Shown here in pieces: positions 48,443 to 59,576 of a DNA stretch of 64,000 nt. The position numbers were made by a program, and so were the translations under genes. Position 1 is the first letter of the stretch. The number at the start of each line of letters is the position of its first letter. The notes beneath the pieces were generated by a model, which did no database searches, was not told the DNA's origin, and saw only the letters and a program-made list of their open reading frames with translations. This DNA comes from Ophiobolus disseminans (Eukaryota > Ascomycota > Dothideomycetes > Pleosporales > Phaeosphaeriaceae). The stretch covers positions 868,001 through 932,000 of the forward strand of contig MU006233.1 in assembly GCA_010093685.1 (NCBI GenBank), written 5' to 3'.

Positions 48443-49485
48443 ATGGCTTTCACTCAATCCCTCAAGACACAAGACGCTAAGTTCGAAAGCCTCAAGCTTT
48501 CGAGGACAGTCGTGGATGATGTCGTGTGCTACTCCCGCTGCTTAGACTCTGTGGCTGAAAAGAACCCAATCTTGGTACTAATTCATGGTTATCCACAATC
48601 AGCATACAAGTACGCTTGCCGTCCCGATCTACTTCTACACACCCATATTAACAAAACACTAGATGGCGCCACCTCATCCCCCTCCTTCCCCCAGATTCAC
48701 CCCTCTTCGTCCCCGACCAACCCGGCTACGGCGGCTCCGCCCCTATCCCCAGCAACGATAAATTCACCATCGGAAACGCCCTCCTAACTGCTTTGAAGTC
48801 CCAAGTCAAGTCGGGCTCCTCATCAAAGATCCCAATCGTACTAATCGGCCACGACCGCGGCGCCCGCATCGCGCACCGCCTCGCCGTCACATCCCACCCC
48901 TCCTTCACCATCCACGGTATCTGCCTCGTCGACATCGTACCCACAAGCACGCAATGGCACCACTCCTCCTCGCCCGCCAAAACCGCCAAAGAAGTAACAG
49001 GCTACTTCCACTGGCCCTTCCTCGCAAACGTCGAGCTAGCAACGCGTATGATCGCCGCCTACGGCGGCGCCAAATGGTGCAAAGAGATGATCCTTGCCTG
49101 GGCCGGCTCCAACCCCACGGGCCTCTCGAAACTGCAAGCCGACAATAGTTTAGACGTGTATGGCGGGTTCTTCGAGAGCGCGGATGTTGTTAAAGCGACA
49201 TGTGAGGATTACAGGCATGGTGCGACGACGGATCTTGAGGCGCAGGAGAGGGATCAGGCGGAGGGCAGGAAGATTGGGGTGCCGTTGTTGTTGCTGTATG
49301 GGAAGGATTTCATTGGGAAGAGGTACGATTTTGGAGAGGTGTGGAGGGAGTGGGTGAATGGGGGAGTGAGGGTTACGGATCATGGGTTGGGGGGCGGGAT
49401 TGGGCATTTTGGGGTTGAGGAGGCGCCCGAGGAGTGTGCGCGGGTTATTGGGGAGTGGCTTGGGGGGTTGGATGGGGAGGTGTAG
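48443..49485 (+). CDS. Alpha/beta hydrolase with Asp nucleophile (epoxide hydrolase / haloacetate dehalogenase type)
   Basis: Exons are 48443..48609 and 48663..49485, giving 329 residues, with a 53-nt intron. Splicing joins LIHGYPQSAYK to WRHLIPLLPPDSPLFVPDQPGYG, as the family requires. HGYP (48-51) is the HGxP oxyanion motif. GHDRG (118-122) is the nucleophile elbow with Asp120, as in epoxide hydrolases and fluoroacetate dehalogenases, not Ser as in esterases. His304 (GIGHF) is the likely catalytic base. An acidic residue in YGKDF near 275 may complete the triad. There is no signal peptide, so it is probably cytosolic. The substrate cannot be told from sequence. The 308-base gap after SOF1 holds nothing else recognisable. 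Confidence 0.88.
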
Positions 49486-49954
49486 GGAGTGGGAGAGTTT
49501 GGCTGATTGCAGTAAAGTGTTTAAACGTGGGGATGTTTGGTCTTGTGTGCTGGCAGGAAAGAGCTTGTATCGCGATGCGCTACAATGTGCTACAGATTTT
49601 GACAGGAAGCCCGTTTATCCTCACGATGCTATAAAAGCCTTGGGGAATCTCAATAAGAATAGTTGTATGTTAACTGATATTGGTGCATCGCTAAATTCAA
49701 GCTCCTTCCAGATGTCGTACACACCTGGTCACGGGGCACGCTAGCGCGGTCTGACATGCGTCAAGGTGTGGGGCATACAAGAGACAGCTGGGCAACAGCT
49801 TACCTCGCGACGTACCTTCCACCACCTCACAAAATGCAACGCTGGCTCTTTACACTGTCCCAACCCAATCTGCTCTAGGAGTCGATGCAAAACTTGTTTG
49901 CGCCATACGCCTGTCAATGTTATCTTGTCACGACACGCCCACGACTACCTAGGT
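49486..49954. other. Intergenic region before HET copy 3
   Basis: About 470 bases. A frame open from 49766 runs into the HET gene, but its first 63 codons lack family similarity. I place the HET start at the ATG at 49955. Confidence 0.4.
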
Positions 49955-51845
49955 ATGTCTTTGGTTTGCGCAGATTGCCAAAGCGTTCTGGAACGTCCGT
50001 TCAAACCCATGAACCCCTTTGACATCGACATGGACCCCGCTTACATCGAATGCAACGAGGCAACCCTACTCCAGACTGCATCGAACGGGTGTCAGATATG
50101 CAGGCGATTCGTTCAAATGCTCGCCTCTTTACCTCACCAGAGGCCTGGCATGCACTCGTTTGCGAAAGAACTGAGTATAAACCAGAAATGTCTACCTGAT
50201 GGGTATCTCCTTTGTTTGGTACTCCCTGATGATTTATTACCGATCGAAGGAATGTGCATTTTAGTCGCCCCTACACTCCAACATGCTGGGCAGACCTGGC
50301 TGGGCGAGGACAACGAAGTTAATCTCGTCACATTGCTTCCTATGAATAGTACTCGTGATCCGTATTGTTTCAAGAGAGTGGAAAACTGGATGAACGATTG
50401 TCTGCAGAATCATAAGCACTGCAGTACTCCCATCAACCCTTTCCATGGCAACCAGACTCATCTACCGGCTCGCTTGCTATCAGTCGACGTGATCGCACCC
50501 ATTTGTTTGATAGAAACTGACCAGGCAATAAATCTTCCCATATTTCGTTACACGACAGTATCCCACAGGTGGAAGCAGAACGAAGTACTCAAGTTGACTA
50601 CTGCAAATTTGGGAGGCATGAGGGATGCTATCCCGCTGTCGTTGTAGCCTCCAGTCTTTCGGGACGCAGTTGAACTTTGCCAGGCGTTGAATATGCCGTT
50701 TCTGTGGATAGTCCAGCTCTGCATTATACAGGACGATCCTATCGAACTAGCTCACGAGGTATCTCAGATGGGCGCCGTGTACGAGAACGCCTGTCTCAAC
50801 ATCGGAGCAGTATCAGCAGCTGAACCTGATGCGGAATCTAACGTGGGATTGTTCTGAGCTGATTGCGAGCGAGTACTTTCCGGGGAAGTCTGTGCACGGA
50901 CATTTTGAGACTGGTTGGGGCAAACACGTCCCCTACAAGCTAAAGACCATGCTTTCAGACCTCGCTGGCATCATCTCTCGGCAGTTACCTGGTCAGGTGA
51001 CAGTTTTCAAATGCTGAAACGATGTGGTACAAAGCCTTTGCGAATGCACTTTGTCTTATGAGTCTGATTGCTTCCCTGCATCATTTGGGATTGCCAGATT
51101 CGTTGCCGAGAAGGTGGACGATGAATACTTGGCCGGATTATGGAGGAAAGACCTGTTTCGTCAGCTAACGTGGTATCGCACTACGGACCCATGGTGTAGG
51201 CCAGACGCAGAGGCGTATCCGAGAGAATATAGAGGTATGTGCGGTTATGTCCATGTTCGCAGGCAGACTCTAATCTTCATCAGCCCCGACCTGGTCATGG
51301 GCGTCGAAAAAGCTAGCGATCAATTGGATCTTGAAGAAATTTGACCCGCTATCCGATAGAAAGACTATACATACTTGTGAGATTGAGCATGCTGCGATCG
51401 TACTGAAAACAGCCGATCCAACAAGCGAAGTCTGCAGCGGTCACATACGTTTGACTAGTGCCATGCAGCGATCTAATACGGGCATCAGCCGATGGATTCT
51501 AGGAAGGTTTAAAGACAACAATTACTAGTGGTACGATGGAGGGTACGATACAAATGGCCATCGAGAGGCGGGAACAGTTGCCATTTTCTCATGGGCTATG
51601 TCCCGAAGCAAAAACATGACCAAAGAGACGGCAGTGTTTGGGTGGAACCCGCCAAGTGCTTCGGCTTGATAATTGAATCTGTGGAAGACGGCTCAAATAC
51701 TTATCGTAGAATCAATGCGTTTTGCCATCCCCATGGTACCTGGACAGTAGAGAGACTCCGGCCACACCCTGAGCCGGGGGAGTGCGCAGAGTTTCAAGAC
51801 TTCGACGTGGACGATTACCAGCGGCACTCGGTTACTATTGTGTGA
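49955..51845 (+). pseudogene. HET domain pseudogene, copy 3
   Basis: From the ATG at 49955 the N-terminus has paired CxxC motifs (CADC, CQIC). It then has RVENWMNDCLQNHKHC and YTTVSHRW. A TAG at 50645-50647 interrupts the frame right before PPVFRDAVELCQALN. The following core motif reads WIVQLCIIQD where relatives have WID. After NVGLF the frame ends, and the next recognisable block (LTWDCSELIASEYFPG) belongs about 100 residues further on in relatives, so an internal stretch is deleted. Later blocks remain: SDCFPASFGIA, a spliced APTWSWASKKLA, a second TAG at 51526-51528, then a frame change. The C-terminal FQDFDVDDYQRHSVTIV closes it. Confidence 0.87.
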
Positions 51846-52752
51846 AAGAGAACATCCTCATCATAAGTTTGTTCATGTCTCCGTGGGACTGAGAATTGTG
51901 TGTTCGCGTCTTCCTGGCAAACTTCTGAGTTCATCATGTGTACGAGCCATCATATGCACTCAGTGTAAGAATTTGGAAGTATGACGTGATCAACAGGCCG
52001 CATATGTGTACGCAGGTATCAAAGTTCATGTGGCATTCGTGCGATCCTCGTAGGTCGATATTCGTCTAATTGTCGCATTGATACCCCTGAGCCCGGAGCT
52101 TATTCCGCTGTCAATTTTCGCCCCTGTGTAGACTAACGCGCTAGCATGGCGCTAACGGCGCCTTCTCGTGACTCCGATATCCAAGCTTTCACCTCATCAA
52201 CAACGCGTCTCTTTCGCATCACCGCCATGTCTCCTGAACTTCTCAATGGCTTTGAGCAACGCGTATGAAGCATCGAACTCACGGTCAGCGCTCATAGCCC
52301 CGTTTGCTACTACCTTCACAACAAGGGTCTCAAGCATTGCGATAGCTTCATATTAAGCGATGGAGACATGGTCATCGGCTACCGCGATTGAATAAGCAAT
52401 GGGCAATGCATTTTCAAGCTATTTGATCTCAGCCTCAGCGAAGCCACCACGAGACTTGCTACTGATCTGTCTACGCTTCAGCCTCAAAATTACCTCAAGC
52501 GAGGCTAGCTCCTCACATTAATCTGAATCAGCCACCCACGGACATTGCCGTACAGAAGAAGTAACTTATTGAATAAGCGGCATGCTGCAGACACGACGCC
52601 ATCGTACGGGTTCAGTCAGCCTCATGGAACACACAATGGCGCTATGAGTTCCATGCAGACCTTGACTCGGGGGTAGGTTTTCTTGCGTGGATAGTATTAA
52701 ATTGTAGGCATACGGCCTTTCGGAAACTGCAAGGCACCGCTTCCACCTCAAT
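51846..52752. other. Intergenic region, no supported gene
   Basis: About 900 bases between HET copy 3 and the chitin-binding gene. Only short frames occur. The last part is probably the promoter of the CBM18 gene. Confidence 0.4.
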
Positions 52753-55053
52753 ATGAGGCATTCACTCCTTTTCGCGGTCCTCGCCGTCGTGTCAACATGC
52801 GCAGCTCAGTTCGATCCTCAGCAATGCGGACCTACGGCCGGCAATCAGAAGTGTCCTCAGAACAAGTGCTGTAGCGCATATGGCTGGTATGGTTTTCATG
52901 CCGCAAGGATGTTTGTATCGACTTGCTAAAGATATACAGGTGCGGTAACAGCGACGCCTACTGTCGTGCTACTCGAGTAAGTCACTTGACGTCACGCCCT
53001 TTCTCCAGATGTCAGTATGAAGACTGATCGTGTATTTAGGGCTGCCAATCAGGTTACGGTCGATGCGTCGGAGCAAGCTCGCCGTCCGCGTCCCGGGCAG
53101 CCGGCGTCGTCGTCGCATCACCAATTCCTGCATCGCCGATCTCAAACAATGCCCGATGTGGTAGCACTTTCGGTGGCAAGACCTGCAAAGGCAGCGCTTA
53201 TGGCGATTGCTGCTCGCAGTACAAGTTCGTGAGATTCACATCCGGGATATAAGAACTCCAGCTGACATTTAATTAGCTGGTGTGGCAGCACTTCAGACCA
53301 TTGCAAGGCCTCTCAAGGGTGTCAGTCACTCTTTGGTACTTGCTCTGGTACGATCAGCAGCACCTCATCTTTTGGCATGAGTTCGCAAACCACGGCCCGA
53401 AGCTCTTCGAGCAGTGCGCTTTCGTCTCTCTCCCGAAGTGTATCCGCTAGTGCTTCGAGTGGGTCCTCTTCTGCAAGTCAATCGCAGGCCGCAGCAAGTA
53501 GCTCTATCAGTAGCTCGGGCTCTACTGGAGCGTCGGCGATCTCAAGCTCCATCAACGGAAGCCCCAGTTCTAGCGCAGCGCAACACACCAGTCAAACACT
53601 CGTTACATCGTCCAGTATGGTCATCTCCAGCTCCACACGGGTCTCTGTTAGCGACACTGTAATGTCGTCTTCGGCCTCTTCTTCCAATTCCGCTTTGAGT
53701 AGCTCCTCACAGCACACTTCTAGTAGCTCTACGATCCAGCTTCCAGCTAGCAGCTCTACGCAGTCTCCTTCAAATATTCATTCAACCACAACGTCTAGTG
53801 GCTTTACGAGCTCCATTACCGGCTCCACTCAACCCCTTTCAACCGGGAGCTCCACATCATACCCTTCCAGCATCTCGGTCCTTGTTGCTTCGAGTAGTCT
53901 CACTCAAACAGCATCGAGCAGTGCCTCTAGCAGCACTTTGTTAGCCTCGGCATACAGCTCGTCGTCTTTGCTCACAAGCGCTGTCATTCTCAACCCCTCA
54001 ATACAAACGTTTTCCAGTAGACTCCCTATGCCCTCTGGCCCAGTCCGCAACCGCGTATTGCGTCCCATGCGCGACCCTTCTGTCGATCGCTCGAGCGCAG
54101 AGAACTTCATCCCCTCAAACACTCTTAATCTCTTCTATGGCGAACCCGCAAGCACCTACACCACAACAATACCAGCCACGCTTGCTGCTGGAGCTCAGGG
54201 TATACTTCTCGAGAACATCGATGGTATTGAGAGTGTGACTTGTGCAGCCAGCGCTATCAGCATCATTTTCGTCGATGAAGATACTGCGAGCCTTGTACAG
54301 GACTGGCCAGTTGGCACTCTTCTCTTCACTCTGTTTGATGGTTGCAACTCCGTTGATGAGCGTGGTGTGTACGTCTTGGAGCAAAATCTCGCTTTGCAGA
54401 AGAGGGGCTTCCTTCTCAAACTCGCTAGCTCCGTCAAGACCATCCAGCAGACCATTGAACAATACACTCAGCTCAAGGCGCAAGCAGAAGCGCCGTCTGA
54501 TGGCGGGATCACAAACAGTGCACCTTCCGCTACACTGGCGCCGAAATCTTCTTCGACTCGAGCAATTGCGTCAGCCACTAAGGCTACATACCCGCCCCCA
54601 CCCGAATGCTCTGGTTCCAGCCCCGGCGGGCGTCAAACCATCTTGGGGACCACGTACGATATCTACTGTGGCATCGTCCTTCCAAAAGCAGGCACCCGGG
54701 TTGGTACTAGCACCGTGGTCGCGTTCAAGGATTGCCTGGAGAGTTGCAACGCTGATGTTCGATGTTTAGCAGCAGCGTACCGGGAATCCCCCACATCGGG
54801 CACGAAACACTCGTGCACGCGCTATGGTCAGGTGAGTCTAGACCAGAGGAAAACACCGGTTGCCGCACTGAAATACGACGTCGCTGTGAAGGCGTCGAAG
54901 AACGCTCCCAAGACGAGTTACAAACCCACAAACACTATGGCCACCCAAACTTCTGGATCAAGTACCTTTGCGACGAGCTCTTTTGTGACTAGCACTGTTC
55001 AGTCAAACTCCATGACGACGAGCGGCTCGACCTCCAGCACATCTGTATCTTAG
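52753..55053 (+). CDS. Secreted CBM18 chitin-binding, Ser-rich protein
   Basis: Exons are 52753..52886, 52940..52976, 53040..53224 and 53277..55053, giving 710 residues. The start MRHSLLFAVLAVVSTCAA is a signal peptide. Two CBM18 hevein-type domains follow: QCGPTAGNQKCPQNKCCS...GWCGNSDAYC, and RCGSTFGGKTCKGSAYGDCC...WCGSTSDHC. Residues about 140-330 are a Ser/Thr-rich, probably O-glycosylated stalk. A globular region (SNTLNLFYGEPAST to VDERGVYVLEQN) resembles DUF7029-type fungal domains. Near the C-terminus, YDIYCGIVLPKAGTRVG, DCLESCNADVRCLAAAY and SCTRYGQ look PAN/Apple-like. No GPI signal is visible. The probable site is the cell wall or outside the cell, shielding or binding chitin. Exon 2 is only 37 nt. 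Confidence 0.85.
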
Positions 55054-55743
55054 AAGCCTGCGAGGCCTTCGTAATTTTCTTTGTAATATAATTTGTAGTC
55101 TTTCCGACTTTCTGCAAGCGCACATGGTATTCTCGATTCGAGTTGGTGATTCTCGAATGTCTTCGCCGGGCTTCTGGCGTCGCCTAGCACCCCGAACAGT
55201 GCTCGAGGATAGCCAGCTTATCGATACAGTGTACATGATCTATGGTTGAGTCATACTAATGCTATCGATAACACCGTAGCGCAAACCCTCGTCTCTAGTT
55301 AGGATTTTGTAACGTGCAATCGATAAGGAGGTCACCAGTTAGGTTAGTGATCCCTATGATATCAACTATGAGCAAACAAATATCCCTAGTGCGCGTTCAG
55401 TGTGCTCATGTGACACATGGGAAAGCCTAGCCCGGATGTACTCGCGAGGTTTCATGGCCGTTGATTGGAGTGTGATAGTTTGATAAGGATATCTAGCTCA
55501 CCTCAATCCCTATAGATATCAACCCTTGAGAAGGTTATCGTGAACAGTTACTTGCCACAGCCCCTAGCACACTAGATCCTCTGTCTTTGGATTCGCATAA
55601 GTAGCTAGAATTCCCACCTCTCTCTTCTTTCCTCCAGCCATCGCCTCATACCCATTCTATACAGGAAATTTCGAAGAAATTTCAGCATACCAACCATTAT
55701 CACCACCATACCAACCACTATTATCATCATCACTACTATCACT
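55054..55743. other. Intergenic region
   Basis: About 690 bases without a supported gene. A pyrimidine-rich and ATC-rich stretch (55605-55740) directly before the next start is a plausible core promoter and leader. Confidence 0.45.
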
Positions 55744-56628
55744 ATGTCTACCTCTACCTTCTTCTCCTTCTCCCGCCTCCCCTTCGAGCTCCGCTCGCAA
55801 ATCTGGGAAATGAGCATCCCCACCTCCACTACCATCAACATCCACGAAGGAGCAGATCTCGAAGTAACGTCGATTTCGTCACCACCGGGCCAAGCAATGG
55901 CCAATAAGGAGTCAAGAGAGACCTACCTAGCCAAAGGTTTCAAAACCTTTGGCGTCCTCACAACAGAAGACTGGGAAGACACCCACATCAACGAAGAAAC
56001 GACGCTCGAGCTCGTAATCGAGCCTTCGAAAAACCCAAAAGCAAACCTTAACATCACTTGGACGGAGCTGGAAGTCCTGCTGTACGAAGTAATTCCGCTC
56101 GTAAAGAAGCTGCACATAGCTTGGAGTATGCCAGACCGTTTGGTCAGGTTATGGATAGCCCCTGAAGCGGGTTTGGTGCGAGTGGGACAAACCCACTTCG
56201 ATGAAAACATTTTCCCGTTCGAAACTCTGGTTTCGGACCGGAAGTACCGCGAGTCCCTCCGTGACGGACTAAGAGTCACGACTAGCGCCGCGACGCTAGA
56301 GGAGATGGTGCTAGGAAGCGGGAAAGAGGTCAAGACTTGGGAGTTGGTGGGGGAAAAGGTCTTGGCGGGATTTGGGCCTGAGGCCGTTATCAGCACCACT
56401 AAAGCTTTCAAGCTGGTGGGAGAAGAGGAGGACATCGGTGTTGAGCAGTGGGAGGAGATGGGCGCGGTGGACGCTGAGGAGGTTAGGGGTGGGTGTGTTG
56501 CGTTGACTGAAGAGGCGATCGCGAAGTTTCTTCAGGAGACGGGCTGGGAGCCAAAGTCGTCAACCCCAAGTAGCATCTACAGCAGAGAGATGTTCTACGA
56601 CGGCGAGCTTTGGTTAACTGTGGCCTAG
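55744..56628 (+). CDS. 2EXR-domain protein
   Basis: One exon encodes 294 residues. The start MSTSTFFSFSRLPFELRSQI followed by WEMSIP is the signature of the fungal 2EXR family, an F-box-like N-terminal motif found in large lineage-specific families. The middle holds a hydrophobic segment (ELEVLLYEVIPLVKKLHIAW), and the C-terminal third is rich in Glu. No catalytic motif or signal peptide is visible. Function is unknown. The F-box-like start suggests protein-protein contact. It sits between two HET pseudogenes, in the fast-evolving part of the window. Confidence 0.8.
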   Translation: MSTSTFFSFSRLPFELRSQIWEMSIPTSTTINIHEGADLEVTSISSPPGQAMANKESRETYLAKGFKTFGVLTTEDWEDTHINEETTLELVIEPSKNPKANLNITWTELEVLLYEVIPLVKKLHIAWSMPDRLVRLWIAPEAGLVRVGQTHFDENIFPFETLVSDRKYRESLRDGLRVTTSAATLEEMVLGSGKEVKTWELVGEKVLAGFGPEAVISTTKAFKLVGEEEDIGVEQWEEMGAVDAEEVRGGCVALTEEAIAKFLQETGWEPKSSTPSSIYSREMFYDGELWLTVA

Positions 56629-56882
56629 ATAGCTTCGCGGTACTGAATTCTCGTAAATCCACAATTCATTACTTCGCGAACACATACAGCCTCCTTACAC
56701 CGTGACTTACTCTGAATGAGACCTGGATGCCCTCACGAATATCCTCTTCGGTCGACTAACCATTGCCTCGCGTATACATTTAGCCCTCGAACCTTGTGAC
56801 TCGCTCCGAGTGTGACCTGGCTAGCTTCGCGACGTCATGCGCTCCAAGCTTGACACGAGGAACTGTCGCGAGTGTATGCAGG

Positions 56883-59084
56883 CTACACTAACGTGATGAT
56901 CTTCCGATTCAGGTTGTTACAATTGAACCCAATGAACTCGGCGCGATCCTCCAAACGGAAGTCGAAAGCATCGACACGTCGGTACTCGTCCAATACCCGT
57001 TCTGTAGGCTCGATTATGAGACCACGAATGCTAACAGGTTCTTTGGTGTAGTAGCTCAGAACGAAGAAAAAGGTCCCTTCACAGGTTTGCTTACCCACAT
57101 CGCCAATATTCAGGTCGCCGTAGAGCTCGAAAGGGTCTCCAACGTGAGAGCCCTCCTTACATTGCCGGCTATTGGTTTGCTGGTTGCAGTACAAGCCCCT
57201 TGAAAGACGGAGGTATTCAGCCTTGATAGATCTTAAAGGATCTGAGGTGGCAGGAGTTACACTAGCCTCGAGTACTTGAGTGTTCGGGAGATGTGGAAGT
57301 CGGATAGTCCAAGTATGGGAAGCTGACACTGTGCGTCATTGCAGCAGTCCATGACGATGATGGTGCTAGAGCGGCCATGATCAGCTATCCAAGCCGGTCG
57401 TTGCTTTGCATGAAGGACTTACAGTAGTGACTTAGAGGTGGGTATGCATTGTGCTGGCGATATCTGCTGACCCAGAAAAGGCCACGAACAATATCGTTCA
57501 TCCATATCCCAGCGATGTACTTGTCGTCCAGGATGCGTTGAAAAGCATCAGCCAAACCTGACAATGCGGCCAAAGTGTCGGACATGTAGGTAAGTTCGCA
57601 AGCTGATTACTGCTGGAATAGACTGAGCTACGCTTGGTGTATCTCAGGCGCACGAACAGATAGCTCCGCATATGGCCTATGCTGTTGTAGCAGGTTGATG
57701 AGACACTGGGGATGCTCAGGGTCCCACAGCATGGGTAGTGATAATAGCTCCGTGAAGTCGTCCAGGCCTCCAGGGAAACTCTCATTAGCAAGTAGCGAAG
57801 GGCATTCCCAAGTGGTTTGGTCACCGAAGTAGATGGAGCGAACACTCGTGAGACGTTCCTGAAAAATCCTACCTCGTCCCATAAGGCTGTCGCGTGTCAA
57901 ATTGGGGCGTAAATCCTTGTGGATACCGAAGTACCGCCGATGGTAATGTTTCCGAACAACAGATATGGAAACCATCGAGTTCTTGTCGCAAATTCTAGAT
58001 ACGAAGAGTCCAACGCTTGGCCCTCCATCTTTTGATGTTCTTTGCGGTCCAACGCTCGATTTGGTCCCTGCCTCATCAAGGCTGTGGTGCGATGCAGCAC
58101 TGGCCCCAAAATTGCAATATGCAGCCTGGTACACTAGTCCCATGCGAGATGCCTCCACCGCCCAATCTTCTGGATTATCCTGAATGATACAAAGAGCATC
58201 TATCCAGATGTACCTACAGCCGAGTCGACGAGCTGCGTAAATTGAGTCACGAAAGACTGGCGTTAGCTGAGACAGGGGAATCTCTTTCTGGAGGTCATCC
58301 ATATTGGAGCGTCGCAGTACCATTGAACTCCCTTGAAGCCACCGATAGCTCAAATTGACGTACCATGCTTCGTTGCTTTCGATTATGGTCGAGCCAGTGA
58401 TTATCAACCGTGGTTTTTCACGGACATCGATCAGCCGTGTGGGCAGCCATTCAGATAAGCCGCTCCTTGCCTTACCGCAGGAACTATGAGTCTGCGCACA
58501 TGTTCGAAGCCAGTTTTTGACCTGTACGAAGCAAAACTCATCGTCGGTAAGCTGTGGAACCTCGGGACGCACGGAACATGAGAGCAAGGGATTGTCTCTC
58601 TTATGTCCGCGCGATCTCACGTTAATCAGAGGTCCAAACTTACTAATCGCCACTGGGAAGAATTCCATGATACCCCATCCGTTCATCCCAAGGTTTCCGG
58701 TGTCATCAGAAGGTGACTGGTAGATCAAGGGTGGTGAACGAAGAATTTTGGAGTCCGGGAAAAGCAAGAATTGTGTTCTCGCAATCATCGTATCGGGTCG
58801 AGGCACGTTTTGCAGCTGGTGCCTCATGATAGTACATATGCGACAATGCGCAATGGCGTGAGCGGATGGCGCCTCTGAGAAACCAGACCGAACTATAGCA
58901 TCTGCAGGTTCGTCGAGACGCTGAAACAAGCTCTGGCATATTTTGCAAGATCCGTTAATTAAACGAACGGACGTTCAGCTTGACGGGCTTCGCTGTAGTC
59001 TGAGAGTCTCCGCGAGCCTCTCTTCGTGGGGCTGGGAATAATGGGATCCGAAGACCTCCGAACGAGCCAAGACATGGTGTGCAT
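56883..59084 (-). pseudogene. HET domain pseudogene, copy 4
   Basis: The probable start is at 59084 or 59075. A short N-terminal reading (WLVRRSSDPIIPSPTKRG) runs to a TAA near 58962. The family segment with CKIC follows in another frame, consistent with a one-base loss near 58960. From there the frame is long. It has paired CxxC (CKIC, CRIC), VKNWLRTCAQTHSSC, VNLSYRWLQGS, an intact YIWIDALCIIQDNPEDW, MGRGRIFQERLTSVRSIYFG and TTWECPSLLANESFPGG. In-frame stops TAG (57628-57630) and TAA (57607-57609) then interrupt it before YMSDTLAALSGLADAFQ. After an intron-like gap the C-terminal part ends FIGFNCNNLNRKIITLV. The central HET core could still be translated alone. Confidence 0.85.
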
Positions 59085-59576
59085 ATGCGAGCAGGCGAGG
59101 ACGCTAGAGAGAGTAGGTTACAAAAGAGGTGTAACAACTGTGATGGTGTTGTTCGCGCATTCGCAGTTAGGTCGACGCGACCAGGCTACTACTCCATCCA
59201 GGGTGGTCACAATTAATAGCCTTCCGACCCCGCGTTGGTGGCATGCATGTTGGCGAACGACGAGGCTGAATGCCGCAGAAGGTAACAGCGGAATCGAAGA
59301 TACAACGATTCGAAGCGGTATGCGTAAAAGAGTGTTGTGATGGGCGCGTGTCGACCCTCGCGACGCGCAAAAGTGGAGTGGACAGGAAAAGCCGAGGCAT
59401 GACGTCACGGTCACGAATGAGCCTTCTCTGTTAAACTGGAGGGTTCGCCAAGTGAACAGTACTATACACATTTTCTCGAAACGAAGGCTACCTGTTACGC
59501 CTATCAACATGTTATTAAGACATGGTATCGTTGTTAACATTCTCAATCGCACGCCCACATGCCATCGAGTCCGTAA
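59085..59576. other. Intergenic region
   Basis: About 490 bases between the 5' end of HET copy 4 and the 3' end of the second chitin-binding gene. Nothing is recognisable beyond a likely promoter and 3' untranslated sequence. Confidence 0.4.
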
